A DNA stretch of 64,000 nucleotides from Burkholderiaceae bacterium (GTDB taxonomy: Bacteria > Pseudomonadota > Gammaproteobacteria > Burkholderiales > Burkholderiaceae_E), in NCBI GenBank assembly GCA_021166725.1, contig JAJPES010000052.1:1-64000 (forward strand). Direction: 5' to 3'. The notes under the pieces are model-generated. The model ran no database searches. It was not told the DNA's origin and saw nothing but the letters and a program-made list of their open reading frames with translations. The position numbers and the translations under genes are program-made. Positions 9,704 through 29,182 of the stretch are shown here, piece by piece; positions within the stretch are counted from its first letter, which is position 1; every line of letters begins with the position of its first letter.

Positions 9704-11284
9704 TCAGTCCTCGTGCAGCAGCGAAAGCCCGAGCTGCGCGCGCCTGCGCAGCCAGCCGCCGGTGCGGTAGCGCGGGTCGCCGGTGAGCCCGTGCAGGTTG
9801 TCGAGGATCTCGCAGACGGTGGCGGCGCCGATCGCGTCGCCCATCGCGAGCGGGCCGAGCGGATAGCCCAGGCCCGCGCGCACCGCGGCGTCGATATCGG
9901 CGGGCGAGGCGATGCGCTGCTGCGCGATTTCGCTGCCGACGGCGACGATCATCGCCACCACGCGCTGCGCGACGAAGCCGGGGCTGTCGCGCAGCACGGT
10001 GACGGGGACGCCGTCGGTGGCGAACAGCGCGTGCGCCGCGTCGCGATAGTCGCTGCGCGTGGCAGGCGTGGTCATCAGCACGCGGCGCCGGCAGCGGCCC
10101 GTTTCGATCGGGAACAGCGTGTCGATCGCGACCACGCGCTCGGCGGGAAGATCGATGCCTGCCGTCGGCGCGCGCGAGGCGGCGCTCGCATCGCGTCCGA
10201 GCGGCGCGACGAGGACGAGCTCGTGCTCGCCGGGCGCGGCGCCGTTGCGAACGACGCCGCCCAGTTGTCGCACCGTCGCATCGACGAGCGCCGAGCGCGG
10301 ACCCGGCGCGATCCACACCGGCGGCCGAACGGCCACCGAAGGCGCAGCCGGTTCGGCGCATGCGTCGGTGCGCTTGCCGCTGCCGTCGTAGCGGTAGAAG
10401 CCCTCGCCGCTCTTGCGCCCGAGCAGGCCGGCGGCGAGCCGCTGCGCACCGAGCACCGACGGGCGAAAACGCGGTTCGTCGTAGAACTGCCGGTAGATCG
10501 ACTCCATCACCGGCTGCGACACGTCGAGTGCGGTTAGATCGAGCAGTTCGAACGGACCGAGTCGAAAACCGTTGCCGTCGAAGGACACCTGCTCGCGCAG
10601 GATGCGATCGATCGCCTCGACGTCGGCGACGCCTTCGCCGAGCGCCGCGAGCGCCTCGGTGCCGTAGGCGCGCCCGGCGTGGTTGACGATGAAGCCCGGC
10701 GTGTCGCGCGTGACCACCGCCCGGTGACCGGTTGCGCGCACCAGCGCGACGAGGCGCTCGACGACCGCTTCGTCGGTGCGCATCGCCTGCACGACTTCGA
10801 CGACCTTCATCAGCGGAACCGGATTGAAGAAGTGCAATCCGGCGATGCGCGCGGGCAAGCGACAGCGCGCGGCGATCGCGGTGACCGACAGCGACGACGT
10901 GTTGGTGGCGAGCACCGCCGCGTCGCCGACGATCGGCTCGAGCGACTGGAACAGCTCCCGCTTGGCGTCGAGTTGTTCGACGATCGCCTCGACGACGAGA
11001 TCGCAGCCGGCGAGCGCCTGGAGCGAATCGACCGACTCGAGCGACGCGCGGGCGCGCTGCGCGGCCTCGGGCGCGAGTCGGCCCTTGTCAACGAGCTTCG
11101 CGAAGGTGTCGTGCAGCGAGGCGAGCGCCGAGGCGACGGCAGCCGGGTTCGCGTCGTACAGTCGCACGGCGACGCCGGCCTGCGCGAAAAGCTGGGCGAT
11201 GCCGCGGCCCATCGCGCCGCTGCCGACGACGCCGACGCGCGCGAAGGGAAGGGATTCGGGGGAGTTCGGGGCGGGCGAGTTCAT
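9704..11284 (-). CDS. 3-hydroxyacyl-CoA dehydrogenase (PaaH/HbdA type, tandem C-terminal domains)
   Basis: 526-aa NAD-dependent 3-hydroxyacyl-CoA dehydrogenase. The Rossmann motif GVVGSGAMGRG is at 18-28. The HFFNPVPLMK and TPGFIVNHAG motifs mark the first catalytic and 3HCDH domains, and DSPGFVAQR with PLGPLAMGD marks a second C-terminal 3HCDH domain. This two-domain layout is seen in PaaH-type enzymes of phenylacetate and fatty-acid breakdown. It is first in a four-gene leftward operon. An 88-bp gap separates it from the ABC-F gene upstream. Confidence 0.92.
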   Translation of the reverse strand: MNSPAPNSPESLPFARVGVVGSGAMGRGIAQLFAQAGVAVRLYDANPAAVASALASLHDTFAKLVDKGRLAPEAAQRARASLESVDSLQALAGCDLVVEAIVEQLDAKRELFQSLEPIVGDAAVLATNTSSLSVTAIAARCRLPARIAGLHFFNPVPLMKVVEVVQAMRTDEAVVERLVALVRATGHRAVVTRDTPGFIVNHAGRAYGTEALAALGEGVADVEAIDRILREQVSFDGNGFRLGPFELLDLTALDVSQPVMESIYRQFYDEPRFRPSVLGAQRLAAGLLGRKSGEGFYRYDGSGKRTDACAEPAAPSVAVRPPVWIAPGPRSALVDATVRQLGGVVRNGAAPGEHELVLVAPLGRDASAASRAPTAGIDLPAERVVAIDTLFPIETGRCRRRVLMTTPATRSDYRDAAHALFATDGVPVTVLRDSPGFVAQRVVAMIVAVGSEIAQQRIASPADIDAAVRAGLGYPLGPLAMGDAIGAATVCEILDNLHGLTGDPRYRTGGWLRRRAQLGLSLLHED

Positions 11285-11372
11285 CGGGCGATTCTACCCG
11301 CAGCGGCAGCGGGCTCGATGCCGGCCGAGGCGGCTCGACAGTGCCGCTGCGAGCGGCGATTCGGCAGGCGCT

Positions 11373-13360
<1,988 letters not shown>

Positions 13361-13364
<4 letters not shown>

Positions 13365-14314
13365 GCCGGCAGCGGAAGCGCGGCCGCCTCGATCAGCACG
13401 AGCAACTGCTCGCCCGCTGCCGTCGGCAGATAGTGGAACTCGATCGTCGGAAAGGCGGCTTCGAAGTGCTCGGCCTCGTGCCCGATCTCTAGGATGAGCA
13501 GGCCGTCGCCGGTCAGATGCGAGCGTGCGCCGACGACGATGCGTCGGACGAGATCCATGCCGTCGCGGCCTCCTGCGAGCGCATCGTGCGGCTCGGCGCG
13601 GAATTCCGGCGGCAATGCGCGCATCGATGCGTCGTTCACGTACGGCGGGTTGCAGACGACCAGGTCGAAGCGACGCGCGCCGATCGAGGCGAACAGGTCG
13701 GAGCGCACCCACTCGATTCGTTCGTCCAGGCCGTGCAGCGAGGCGTTGGCCGTGGCGAGCGCCAGCGCATCCTCGGACAGATCGGCGCCGACGACGGCCG
13801 CGTGCGGGAACAGGTGGGCGGCGAAGATCGCCAGGCTGCCGCCTCCCGTGCACAGGTCGAGCACGGCGCCCGGATCGAATGCCGCGTCCGGTCGATGCAC
13901 GTCGAGCCATTGCGCGAGCGTTTCGTCGAGCGCCTCGGCGATCGGCGAGCGCGGCACGAGCGCGCGCTCGTCGCACAGGAAACGCAGGCCGCGCAACCAC
14001 GCTTCGCCGGTGAGATAGGCCGCGGGCGCACGCGTGACGATGCGGCGTTCGACGAGCGCCGTCGCCATCTCGCGCTCGCCACGCGACAGCCGTGCATCGA
14101 GCCAGGGGTCGAGGCGATCGGGCGGCAGGTGCAGCGCGTACAGCAGCAGCGAGACCGCCTCGTCCCACGCGTTGTCGGTGCCGTGCCCGTAGGCGAGACC
14201 CGCGGCCTCGAAGCGCGACACTGCCCAGCGAAGCAGGTCGCGCAGCGTGCGCAACTCGCGCACGGCTTCGGCGGCACCGACGATGACGCGTTGGGGGCGG
14301 CCGGCGTCGGTCAT
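13361..14314 (-). CDS. prmB: 50S ribosomal protein L3 glutamine N5-methyltransferase
   Basis: 317-aa SAM-dependent methyltransferase that modifies the Gln of ribosomal protein L3. The SAM-binding motif is [14 protein letters not shown], the acidic loop is [12 protein letters not shown], and the catalytic NPPYV tetrad is present. An N-terminal helical domain is seen, as in PrmB and PrmC; PrmC (HemK) is the alternative, but the N-terminus ([33 protein letters not shown]) is the PrmB form. ATG 14314 overlaps the dapE stop (ATGA), and its own stop overlaps the ABC-F start. Confidence 0.9.
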
Positions 14315-15447
14315 TCGCCGAGCAGCGCGGTGATCGTGCGCCGATAGATGTTCTTCAACGGCTCGATTTCGTCGAGGCCCACCGACTCGTCGATGCGGTG
14401 GATGCTTTCGTTCACCGGGCCGAATTCGATGACCTGCGGACAGACCCTTGCGAGGAAGCGTCCGTCCGAGGTGCCGCCGCTGGTCGAGCATCGAGGTTGC
14501 GCACCCGTTTCCGCGCGGACGGCATCGGCGAGTGCGCGCGACAGCTCGCCCGCCGGACAGCGAAAGGGTTGCGCCGGTTGCGCCCAGTCGATGGTGTACC
14601 GAAGCCCGTGCGCGTCGAGCCGCTCGGTGAAGCGGCGCTGCAGCGTTTCGACCGGGCTCGCCGGCGAGAAGCGAAAGTTGAAGTCGAGAACGGCCTCGCC
14701 GGGAATGACGTTGCCGGCGCCCGTGCCCGCGTGCAGGTTCGACATCTGCCAGCTCGTCGGCGGGAAGTCGGCGTCGCCGCGATCCCATTCGACGGCGACC
14801 AGCTCGGCCAGCGCCGGCGCCAGCTCGTGCAGCGCGTTGCGCGCGAGCTGCGGATATGCGACGTGTCCCTGCACGCCGTGCACGACCAGTCGCCCGGACA
14901 GCGAGCCGCGCCGCCCGTTCTTGATCGTGTCTCCGAGGCGCCGTTCGCTGGTGGGTTCACCGACGATGCAGTAGTCGAGGGGCTCGCCGCGTGCCATCAG
15001 CTGCTCGACGACTCGCACCGTTCCGTCGACGCCGGGGCCTTCCTCGTCCGAGGTGAGCAGCACTGCGATGCGTCCACGGCGCAGTAGCCCGGCGTCGAGC
15101 GCTTCCTCGATCGCGACGACGAAGGCGGCTACCGACGTCTTCATGTCGGCCGCGCCGCGCCCGTACAGCCTGCCGTCGCGCTCGACGGGCTCGAAGGGGT
15201 CGCTCGTCCACCGCTCGAGCGGGCCGGGAGGCACGACGTCGGTGTGTCCGGCGAAAACGAGCGTCGGGCCGGGCCGGTCGAGCGCGCGCAGCGCCCACAG
15301 GTTCGCCACCCCGTTCGCATCGAAGTGCTCGCAGCCGAAGCCGCGTGGCGCGAGGCGTTCGGCCACCAGCGCCTGGCAGCCGTGGTCGTCGGGCGTGATC
15401 GACGGACGGCGAATCAGCGCGCGTGCCAGCTGCAGCGCCGCGGTCAT
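14311..15447 (-). CDS. dapE: Succinyl-diaminopimelate desuccinylase
   Basis: Zinc-dependent hydrolase giving LL-diaminopimelate for lysine and peptidoglycan; 378 aa. Metal ligands are recognisable: His68 and Asp70 in GHTDVVPPG, Asp101 in GRGAADMK, and the catalytic Glu135 with Glu136 in SDEEGPG. A dimerisation domain follows. ATG 15447 overlaps the upstream yffB stop by 4 bp. dapD, the preceding step but one of the same pathway, is three genes upstream in the same operon. Confidence 0.96.
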   Translation of the reverse strand: MTAALQLARALIRRPSITPDDHGCQALVAERLAPRGFGCEHFDANGVANLWALRALDRPGPTLVFAGHTDVVPPGPLERWTSDPFEPVERDGRLYGRGAADMKTSVAAFVVAIEEALDAGLLRRGRIAVLLTSDEEGPGVDGTVRVVEQLMARGEPLDYCIVGEPTSERRLGDTIKNGRRGSLSGRLVVHGVQGHVAYPQLARNALHELAPALAELVAVEWDRGDADFPPTSWQMSNLHAGTGAGNVIPGEAVLDFNFRFSPASPVETLQRRFTERLDAHGLRYTIDWAQPAQPFRCPAGELSRALADAVRAETGAQPRCSTSGGTSDGRFLARVCPQVIEFGPVNESIHRIDESVGLDEIEPLKNIYRRTITALLGE

Positions 15448-15797
15448 GGGAACAGGCCCGTGTAGAGCAGTTCGGAAAAACCGATGACGATCTGGTCGGG
15501 CATCTGCAGCACCGGCCGCTTGACGAGCAGCGGCTCCTCGAGCATCAGCTCGCTTGCACTCGCCTGGTCGGTGACCGCGGCGCGGCGCGCTGCATCGAGC
15601 CGGCGCCACGCCATCCCCCGCCGGTTCAACAGCGAATCCCACGGCACGCGCCCGAGCCAGAGCGACAGGCGTTGCGCGTCGAGTCCGTCGCGGCGCAGGT
15701 CGTGGAAGCGGTGCTCGATGCTGCGCGCTCGCAGCCATGCGCGCGCCTTGCGCACCTGGTCGCAGTTCTCGATGCCGAAGACGACGACCTCGGACAT
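15444..15797 (-). CDS. ArsC/Spx-family thioredoxin-fold protein (YffB-like)
   Basis: 117-aa ArsC-fold protein. Cys12 in [15 protein letters not shown] and the KRPVLQ motif near 93 are typical of the YffB branch rather than true arsenate reductases. In E. coli yffB also directly precedes dapE, which supports the call; the function is unknown, possibly glutathione-dependent thiol chemistry. It sits 2 bp after the pilU stop and overlaps dapE by 4 bp. Confidence 0.85.
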   Translation of the reverse strand: MSEVVVFGIENCDQVRKARAWLRARSIEHRFHDLRRDGLDAQRLSLWLGRVPWDSLLNRRGMAWRRLDAARRAAVTDQASASELMLEEPLLVKRPVLQMPDQIVIGFSELLYTGLFP

Positions 15798-15799
15798 TC

Positions 15800-17011
15800 T
15801 CAGACGTTGAGCAGGAACTCGGTGAACGACGCGCTGTCGCCCGATTCGCCTCGCTGCTGGGCGTCCGGCCTTTGCAGCGCCGACGATGCCATTGCCGGCG
15901 AGACGAGCGAGGCCTGCGAAGACGCTGCGCGAGCTTCTTCGGAAGGCGGCGCCCCCGCTTCGTTCTCGAGCAGCCACAGCAGGTTGGTCGGCGAATCGGC
16001 ATTCGCCAACGCGTCGGGGCGGGAGATGCGCTGCTGGCGCACCAGCGCGGCCAGCGCGTGGTCGAAGGTGCACGATCCGGGCGCGAGGCTCTGCTCCATC
16101 GCGTCCTTGATCTCGGTGAGGCGTCCCTGCTCGATCATCTCGGAGATGTGCCGCGTGTTGGTCAGCACTTCGAGCGCCGGCAGCCGACCCTGCGTGGCGG
16201 AACGAACGAGGCGCTGCGAGACGATCGCCTTGAGCGTGGCCGCCAGGTCGGACAGCAGCACGCTGCGGTTGTCGAGCGGGTAGAAGCTGACGATACGGTT
16301 GAGCGCGTGGTTCGCGTTGTTCGCGTGCAGCGTGGCAAGGACGAGGTGCCCCGACTGCGCGTAGGCGAGCGCTGCCGACATGGTCGCGGTGTCGCGGATC
16401 TCGCCGATGAGAATGCAGTCGGGTGCCTGCCGCATCGCGTTCTTCAGCGCGATGTCGAGCGAGTCGGTGTCGGTGCCGATCTGGCGCTGGTTGACGATCG
16501 ATCGCTTGTTGCGAAACGCGAACTCGATCGGATCCTCGAGCGTGAGGATGTGTCCGCTGCGGTGCTCGTTGCGGTGGTCGAGCATCGCGGCCATCGTCGT
16601 CGACTTGCCCGAGCCGGTGGCGCCCACCACGAGCAGCAGGCCGCGTTTCTCGAGGATCAGCTCGCCGAGGATGGCGGGCAGCTGCAGTTGCGCGAGGTTC
16701 GGGATGTCGTGCGGGACGAAGCGCACGACGCCGGCCGGGCTGCCGCGCTGGCGAAACACGTTCACGCGGAAGCTGCCGACGCCGCTGATCCCGTAGCCGA
16801 CATTCAGTTCGCGTTCGTCCTCGAAGCGCCCCCACTGCGCATCGGAGATGATTTCGCGCAGCAGCGCCTCGACGTTGGCGGGTTCCAGGCGCTGCGCATT
16901 CACCGGCACCATCGCGCCGTCGATCTTGATCTGGATCGGCGAGCCCGGCGCCAGGAACAGGTCGGAAGCCTTCTTCTCGGCCATCAGGCGCAACAAGCGG
17001 TCCATCGCCAT
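15800..17011 (-). CDS. pilU: Type IV pilus retraction ATPase PilU
   Basis: 403-aa hexameric GspE/PilT-family ATPase that assists PilT in retracting type IV pili. A PAS-like N-terminal domain is followed by Walker [10 protein letters not shown] (130-138), the Asp box, Walker B LIGEIRD and the His box [19 protein letters not shown] and the long divergent tail after residue 340 fit PilU better than PilT. It lies within the dap/que operon, apart from other pilus genes, and is separated from dapD by 33 bp. Confidence 0.85.
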   Translation of the reverse strand: MAMDRLLRLMAEKKASDLFLAPGSPIQIKIDGAMVPVNAQRLEPANVEALLREIISDAQWGRFEDERELNVGYGISGVGSFRVNVFRQRGSPAGVVRFVPHDIPNLAQLQLPAILGELILEKRGLLLVVGATGSGKSTTMAAMLDHRNEHRSGHILTLEDPIEFAFRNKRSIVNQRQIGTDTDSLDIALKNAMRQAPDCILIGEIRDTATMSAALAYAQSGHLVLATLHANNANHALNRIVSFYPLDNRSVLLSDLAATLKAIVSQRLVRSATQGRLPALEVLTNTRHISEMIEQGRLTEIKDAMEQSLAPGSCTFDHALAALVRQQRISRPDALANADSPTNLLWLLENEAGAPPSEEARAASSQASLVSPAMASSALQRPDAQQRGESGDSASFTEFLLNV

Positions 17012-17044
17012 CGCAGTCTCCTCTCCTGGCTCGCGCCCGCGTCG

Positions 17045-17935
17045 TCAGTCGCCGCGCAGCAGTTCGTTGATCGCGGTCTTCGCGCGCGTGCGGGCATCCA
17101 CGCGCTTGACGATGACCGCGCAGTACAGGCCGACCGCGCCGTCGGACGACGGCAGCGTGCCCGGCACGACGACGGAGCCGGCGGGCACGCGACCATAGAG
17201 CACTTCGCCGCGGGCGCGATCGTAGATCTTCGTGCTCTGTCCGAGGAACACGCCCATCGAGATCACCGAATTCTCCTCGACGACGACGCCCTCGACGATC
17301 TCCGAGCGCGCGCCGATGAAGCAGTTGTCCTCGATGATCGTCGGCGCCGCCTGCAGCGGCTCGAGCACGCCGCCGATGCCCACGCCGCCGGACAGGTGCA
17401 CGTTGCGGCCGATCTGCGCGCACGAGCCGACGGTGACCCAGGTGTCGACCATCGTTCCGTCGCCCACGAAGGCACCGATGTTCACGTACGAGGGCATCAG
17501 CACGACGTTTTTGCCGACGAAGGCGCCGCGCCGTGCGACGGCTGGCGGCACGACGCGTATCGCGGCGGCGGCGAACTCGGCGGCGCTCCAGCCGTCGAAC
17601 TTGGTGGGAACCTTGTCGAAGAAGCGCATCGGGCCGCTGCCCGACGGCGCCGCCACGTTCAGCCGGAACGAAAGCAACACCGCCTTCTTCACCCATTCGT
17701 GGACGACCCAGTCGCCGGGCGCCGGCGAACGCTTCTCGGCCACGCGCAACGAGCCGGCGTCGAGCAGCGCAAGCACGCGTTCCACCGCATCGTGCAACTC
17801 GGGCGAAGCCGAGGTCGGCGAAAGATCGGCGCGCCGCTCCCAGGCTTCGTCGATGCTGTGTTGCAGCGCAAGCCGCTGCGCGTCGTCGCCGGGCAGGGGC
17901 TGCGACGGCGAGGTCGGAGGTGCGGAGATGTTCAT
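17045..17935 (-). CDS. dapD: 2,3,4,5-tetrahydropyridine-2,6-dicarboxylate N-succinyltransferase
   Basis: Trimeric left-handed beta-helix acyltransferase using succinyl-CoA in diaminopimelate synthesis; 296 aa. An N-terminal helical domain (to about 110) is followed by hexapeptide repeats such as [14 protein letters not shown] and [18 protein letters not shown] 17935 gives a MNIS start and overlaps the queF stop by 4 bp. The length slightly exceeds the usual 275 because of an N-terminal Pro/Ser-rich stretch. Confidence 0.96.
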   Translation of the reverse strand: MNISAPPTSPSQPLPGDDAQRLALQHSIDEAWERRADLSPTSASPELHDAVERVLALLDAGSLRVAEKRSPAPGDWVVHEWVKKAVLLSFRLNVAAPSGSGPMRFFDKVPTKFDGWSAAEFAAAAIRVVPPAVARRGAFVGKNVVLMPSYVNIGAFVGDGTMVDTWVTVGSCAQIGRNVHLSGGVGIGGVLEPLQAAPTIIEDNCFIGARSEIVEGVVVEENSVISMGVFLGQSTKIYDRARGEVLYGRVPAGSVVVPGTLPSSDGAVGLYCAVIVKRVDARTRAKTAINELLRGD

Positions 17936-18360
17936 GGTCGCGTGCTGGCGCCAGAGGCGAAGTTGCCGAGCTCGACGTGCGGCGCAGGCGCCCAGCCCGG
18001 TTGCCGGTGCTCGGCCTGCACCGTGGTGAAGATGCCGCCGCGCACGTACCAGCGCGCCGTCAGCCGCAGGAAGCGCGGCGCCAGCGCGCCGACGAGGTCG
18101 TCGAGGATGCGGTTGGTCACCGCCTCGTGGAAGGCGCCTTCGTCGCGGTAGCTCCACATGTAGAGCTTCAGCGCCTTCAGTTCGACGTTGCGCTCGTCGG
18201 GGATGTAGTCGAGGACGATCGTCGCGAAGTCGGGCTGGCCGGTGAGCGGGCACAGGCAGGTGAATTCCGGAACCTCGATGTGCACGAGGTAGTCGCGCTC
18301 GCGCGCCGGATTCGCAAAGGTCTCGAGCTGTCGGGACGGTCGGGTGGGCGCAGGCGACAT
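17932..18360 (-). CDS. queF: NADPH-dependent 7-cyano-7-deazaguanine reductase
   Basis: Reduces preQ0 to preQ1 in queuosine tRNA modification; 142 aa, the short unimodular (YkvM-type) form. [15 protein letters not shown] carries the nucleophile Cys37 and the proton-shuttling Asp44. It is the first gene of the leftward queF-dapD-pilU-yffB-dapE-prmB-ABC-F unit. A TATAAT box on the minus strand lies 41 bases upstream. No preQ1 riboswitch was seen in the leader. Confidence 0.95.
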   Translation of the reverse strand: MSPAPTRPSRQLETFANPARERDYLVHIEVPEFTCLCPLTGQPDFATIVLDYIPDERNVELKALKLYMWSYRDEGAFHEAVTNRILDDLVGALAPRFLRLTARWYVRGGIFTTVQAEHRQPGWAPAPHVELGNFASGASTRP

Positions 18361-18400
18361 GGACGGCTTCGTTGTGCCGAGGCGGCACGGGGCCGGTGCT

Positions 18401-18406
18401 ATTATA
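18401..18406 (-). promoter_or_regulatory. -10 box of the queF operon
   Basis: The minus strand reads TATAAT at 18406-18401. This would start transcription about 33 bases before the queF ATG. The -35 region (around 18424-18429, CTCGGG) is poor. The same stretch read on the plus strand (TATTAT) could serve smc, which starts at 18534. Confidence 0.4.
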
Positions 18407-18533
18407 CGGAGCGACCGAAGCCGCCCGAGAGCGGCTTCTTCATTGGGGCGGTCGCTCGCGCCCCAGCCCAGCGGCGAGAGGCCTGACCGCGGGCCCTCGG
18501 CCGGTGCCCGCGGATTCTTGCATAGGGCTTTCG

Positions 18534-25713
<7,180 letters not shown>

Positions 25714-25717
25714 ACTG

Positions 25718-26449
25718 ATGCTAGCGATCATCGGCGGCACCGGACTCGCCCGCCTGGCGGGCCTGCGCGACGCACGCCGCGAGGTGGTGCGAACGCCCTT
25801 CGGCGACCCGTCGTGCGCGCTGACCTTCGGCCATATCGACGGCGCGCCGATCGTCTTCCTGGCGCGCCACGGCTACGGTCACACGATCGCGCCGCACGAA
25901 ATCAACTATCGCGCCAACATCTGGGCGCTGCAGGAAGTAGGCGTCGAACGCGTGATCGCCGTGGCGACGGTCGGCGGCATCCGCGGCGATTGCGCGCCCG
26001 GCGCGCTCGTCGTACCGGACCAGATCATCGACTACACCAGCGGTCGGCACGGCAGCTACTTCGAGGGCACCGAGCAGCCGGTCACCCACATCGACTTCAC
26101 CGAGCCCTACGACGCCGAGACGCGCGCGCGGCTGCTCGCCGCCGGCGCGCGCGCGCAGCGCGCGCTGATCGACGGCGCCACCTACGGCTGCACGCAAGGA
26201 CCCCGTCTCGAGACGGCCGCGGAGATCACGCGCCTCGAGCGCGACGGTTGCTGCATCGTCGGCATGACCGGAATGCCCGAGGCCGCGCTCGCGCGCGAAC
26301 TCGAGTTGCCCTACGCCGCGCTGTGCGTCGTCGCGAACTACGCGGCAGGCAAGGGCAGCAGCAGCACCGCCATCTCGATGGAAGGAATCCGCCGCGTCCT
26401 CGACGGGGCGATGGATTCGGTGCGTGAGGTGCTCGAGGCGGCCGTGTGA
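25718..26449 (+). CDS. S-methyl-5'-thioinosine / S-methyl-5'-thioadenosine phosphorylase
   Basis: 243-aa purine nucleoside phosphorylase of the MTAP/PNP class II family. It cleaves methylthio-nucleosides from polyamine and SAM metabolism with phosphate. GGTGLARL at the N-terminus binds phosphate, ARHGYGHTIAPHEINYRAN is the family signature, and GMTGMPEAALA is the substrate-binding MTGxPE motif. The short length and the sequence resemble the thioinosine-specific branch, as in Pseudomonas, but I cannot assign base specificity. It begins 4 bp after the ligA stop. It converges with glnD. Confidence 0.85.
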   Translation: MLAIIGGTGLARLAGLRDARREVVRTPFGDPSCALTFGHIDGAPIVFLARHGYGHTIAPHEINYRANIWALQEVGVERVIAVATVGGIRGDCAPGALVVPDQIIDYTSGRHGSYFEGTEQPVTHIDFTEPYDAETRARLLAAGARAQRALIDGATYGCTQGPRLETAAEITRLERDGCCIVGMTGMPEAALARELELPYAALCVVANYAAGKGSSSTAISMEGIRRVLDGAMDSVREVLEAAV

Positions 26450-26554
26450 TCGAGGAGGGAAGGGGGAAGGGGGAAGGGGGAAGGGGGTAGGTGGAACGGC
26501 CCCGGCTTCGCCGGTCGAGGCTTTTCCCCTTCCCCCTCCCCGTTCCCTTGCCCG
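26450..26554. repeat. Inverted GGGGAAG heptad arrays between convergent genes
   Basis: About four GGGGAAG units (26,455-26,490) face about three CTTCCCC units (26,522-26,546) across a GC-rich centre that itself contains GGCTTCGCC. The transcript of either strand could fold into one long purine/pyrimidine stem, a plausible bidirectional end for the phosphorylase gene and glnD. No coding frame was found here. Confidence 0.6.
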
Positions 26555-29164
26555 TCAAACCCGCAACGTCGCCAAAAGCTCCCCCTGCAACTGCCGCGAT
26601 TCGCGCGGTCTTGCGAGCGCTTCGCCGTCGATCAGGAACACGTCCTCGACGCGTTCGCCCAACGTGGTGATGCGTGCGGTGTGCACGTTGATCCGGTGAT
26701 GCGCGAGCACGCGGGCGATGCGATACAGCAGGCCGGTCCGATCGTTGGCCACGATCGACAGCAGGAAGCGCTGCCCGCGCTCGTCGGCCTGCAGCTCCAC
26801 CGACGGCTCGATCGGGAAATGGCGGGAGCGGCGCGAGCTGCGACCCTCGACCGGTGGCGCGAGCGGGACCCGCTCGGCGAGCCGCCGGGCGAGTTCCTCC
26901 TGCAGTTCGTGCAGCGCCTCGCTGCCGCGCGCCGTCACGTCGGGATCGACCAGGACGAAGGTGTCGAGCGCGTATCCGTGGCGCGTGGTGTGGATGCGCG
27001 CCTCGAGCACCGACAGCCTGCGGCTGTCGAAGTAGCCGCAGATGCGCGCGAACAGATCCGGCTGGTCGGGAAGGTAGACGACGACCTCGAAACCTTCGCC
27101 CACCGGTGAGAGTCGCGAGCGCACGATCGGCGTGGGCGTGTCGACGTGCGAGTACAGCGCGCGCACGTGCCAGGCGATGTCCTGTGCCCCGTGACGCAGG
27201 AAATACGGCACGTCGAGCTGTTGCCAGAAGCGCGCATAGTGCGCTTCGTCGATCCCGTACAGCGAAAGAACGTGCGCGGCGTCGCGCTGCACAGCCTCGA
27301 CGCGCGTGTGCGTGGAGGGCGCGTTGCCGTGCAGCGCCTGGCGCGTCGCGAAGAACAGATCCTGCAACAGCTTTCCCTTCCACGCGTTCCATACCTTCGG
27401 ACTGGTGCCGCGGATGTCCGCGACCGTGAGCAGGTACAGCGCCACGAGCCTGCGCTCGGTTCCTGCCAGCGCGGCGAAGCGGGCCACCACCGCCGGGTCG
27501 CTCGAGTCCTGCTTCTGGGCGACCGACGACATCGTCAGGTGCTGCAGTACGAGGAACTCGACCAGCGCGGTGTCCTCGTCCGACAGTGCGTGGTCGCGGC
27601 AGAAGCGGCGTGCGTCGATGCGACCCAGCGTGGAGTGATCGCCGCCGCGCCCCTTCGCGATGTCGTGAAAGAGCGCAGCGACGTACAGCAGCCAGGGCCG
27701 GGCGAAGTCGGCCATCAGCTCGCTGCACAGCGGGTACTCGTGCGCGTGCTCGGGCATCGCGAAGCGGCGCAGGTTGCGCACGACCATCAGGATGTGCTGG
27801 TCCACCGTGTAGACGTGGAACAGGTCGTGCTGCATGCGCCCGACGATGCGCCGAAACGGCGGCAGGTAGTGGCCGAGGATCGACCACTGGTTCATCCGGC
27901 GCAGCTCGTGCGTGATGCCGCGCGGCGCCTGCAGCACCTGCAGGAACAGCGCGCGGTGCGCCGGGTCGCGCCGAAACGCGGCATCGATGCGCGTGCGCGC
28001 GTTCCACAGCGCGCGCAGCGTCGGCGTGGCGATGCCGCCGAGTTCGGGATGCGCCTGCATCGTGCGGAAGGCGCGCAGGATCGACGACGGATCGCGTTCG
28101 AAGCATCCAGGGTCGATCGCGCCTAGCAGCCCGTGCACGTTGCGGAACAGCGCATCGATCGGTTCGCCCTGCGTGTCGCTCTGCGGGAAGATCGCCGTGC
28201 GCAGGTTCTGCAGCACGATCGTGTTCAGCTGCACGACCGCCTTGGCCGCCCAGTAGTACCGCTGCATCAGCTCCTCGGAGGCGCGGCGCGCATCGTCGCC
28301 CGCGACGCCCAGTGAACGCGCCACCTGCGCCTGCAGGTCGTAGACGAGTCGATCTTCGTGCCGGTTGGCGACGATGTGCAGCGCGGCGCGGATGCGCTTC
28401 AGCCGCCGCTCGTTGCGACGCAGCTGCGCCGCCTCGCGGTCGGTGATGAGTTCGCGTGCAGCCAGGTCGCGCCAGCGCCGGCCCAGGCCCGCTGCCCGCG
28501 CGATCCACACCAGCACCTGGAGGTCGCGCAATCCGCCGGGGCTTTCCTTCGTGTTGGGCTCCAGGCTGTACGGCGTGTCGTCGTACTTCGCGTGCCGCTG
28601 GCGCATCTCGACGAGCTTGGCCGAGAAGAATGCCGCCGGATCGAGGATCGCCCGCAGCCTCGCGAGCGCCTCGGCGCATCGCCTGCGGCTGCCGGCGAGC
28701 CAGCGCAGTTCGAGCAGGCTCGTCTGCACGGTGACGTCGGCCAGCGCTTCGGCGACGCATTCGTCGATGCTGCGCACGCTGTGGCCGATCGGCAGTCCGC
28801 AGTCCCAGCAAGCGCCGATGAACGCTTCGATGCGCGTGGCCATCGCCGGATCGAGGGTGCCGGCGGTCAGCACCATCAGGTCGACGTCCGAATGCGGGAA
28901 CTGTTCGCGCCGGCCGTATCCACCGACGGCGACCAGCGACGCGTGCGGTCCGGGGGCATGCCGGCGCCACAACGCCCGCAGCGCGCGATCGGTGGCGGCG
29001 GTGAGCGCACGAGTCAGCGCGTCGGGATCCGGATGCGCCCGAAAGCGCGCGATCGTCGCCGCTCGCGCCTCGGCGTACTCGTGGCGGATTTCTTCGGGCG
29101 CTTGCAACGGCGCCGGCGCGCGCTGCGCAGCCGGCGTCGGCGAGTCAGGCCCGACGCGGCTCAC
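26555..29164 (-). CDS. glnD: [Protein-PII] uridylyltransferase / uridylyl-removing enzyme
   Basis: 869-aa nitrogen sensor that uridylylates PII (GlnB/GlnK) under nitrogen limitation and removes UMP when glutamine is high. The nucleotidyltransferase motif GGYGRREQFPHSDVDLM is at 81-97. The HD hydrolase domain has LFHDIAKGRGGDHS. Two ACT domains at the C-terminus sense glutamine. It lies next to map, as in E. coli, with 18 bp between map's stop and its start. Confidence 0.97.
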   Translation of the reverse strand: MSRVGPDSPTPAAQRAPAPLQAPEEIRHEYAEARAATIARFRAHPDPDALTRALTAATDRALRALWRRHAPGPHASLVAVGGYGRREQFPHSDVDLMVLTAGTLDPAMATRIEAFIGACWDCGLPIGHSVRSIDECVAEALADVTVQTSLLELRWLAGSRRRCAEALARLRAILDPAAFFSAKLVEMRQRHAKYDDTPYSLEPNTKESPGGLRDLQVLVWIARAAGLGRRWRDLAARELITDREAAQLRRNERRLKRIRAALHIVANRHEDRLVYDLQAQVARSLGVAGDDARRASEELMQRYYWAAKAVVQLNTIVLQNLRTAIFPQSDTQGEPIDALFRNVHGLLGAIDPGCFERDPSSILRAFRTMQAHPELGGIATPTLRALWNARTRIDAAFRRDPAHRALFLQVLQAPRGITHELRRMNQWSILGHYLPPFRRIVGRMQHDLFHVYTVDQHILMVVRNLRRFAMPEHAHEYPLCSELMADFARPWLLYVAALFHDIAKGRGGDHSTLGRIDARRFCRDHALSDEDTALVEFLVLQHLTMSSVAQKQDSSDPAVVARFAALAGTERRLVALYLLTVADIRGTSPKVWNAWKGKLLQDLFFATRQALHGNAPSTHTRVEAVQRDAAHVLSLYGIDEAHYARFWQQLDVPYFLRHGAQDIAWHVRALYSHVDTPTPIVRSRLSPVGEGFEVVVYLPDQPDLFARICGYFDSRRLSVLEARIHTTRHGYALDTFVLVDPDVTARGSEALHELQEELARRLAERVPLAPPVEGRSSRRSRHFPIEPSVELQADERGQRFLLSIVANDRTGLLYRIARVLAHHRINVHTARITTLGERVEDVFLIDGEALARPRESRQLQGELLATLRV

Positions 29165-29182
29165 GCCCCCGCCCGATCCGGG

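Noticed and set aside
15444-15797. Arsenate reductase
   Set aside because: Only the fold and a single Cys are shared. The synteny with dapE and the motif pattern match YffB, and no other ars genes are nearby.
18361-18533. preQ1 riboswitch upstream of queF
   Set aside because: The short leader has no recognisable preQ1 aptamer (no A-rich tail pairing into a small hairpin loop), only a -10 box.
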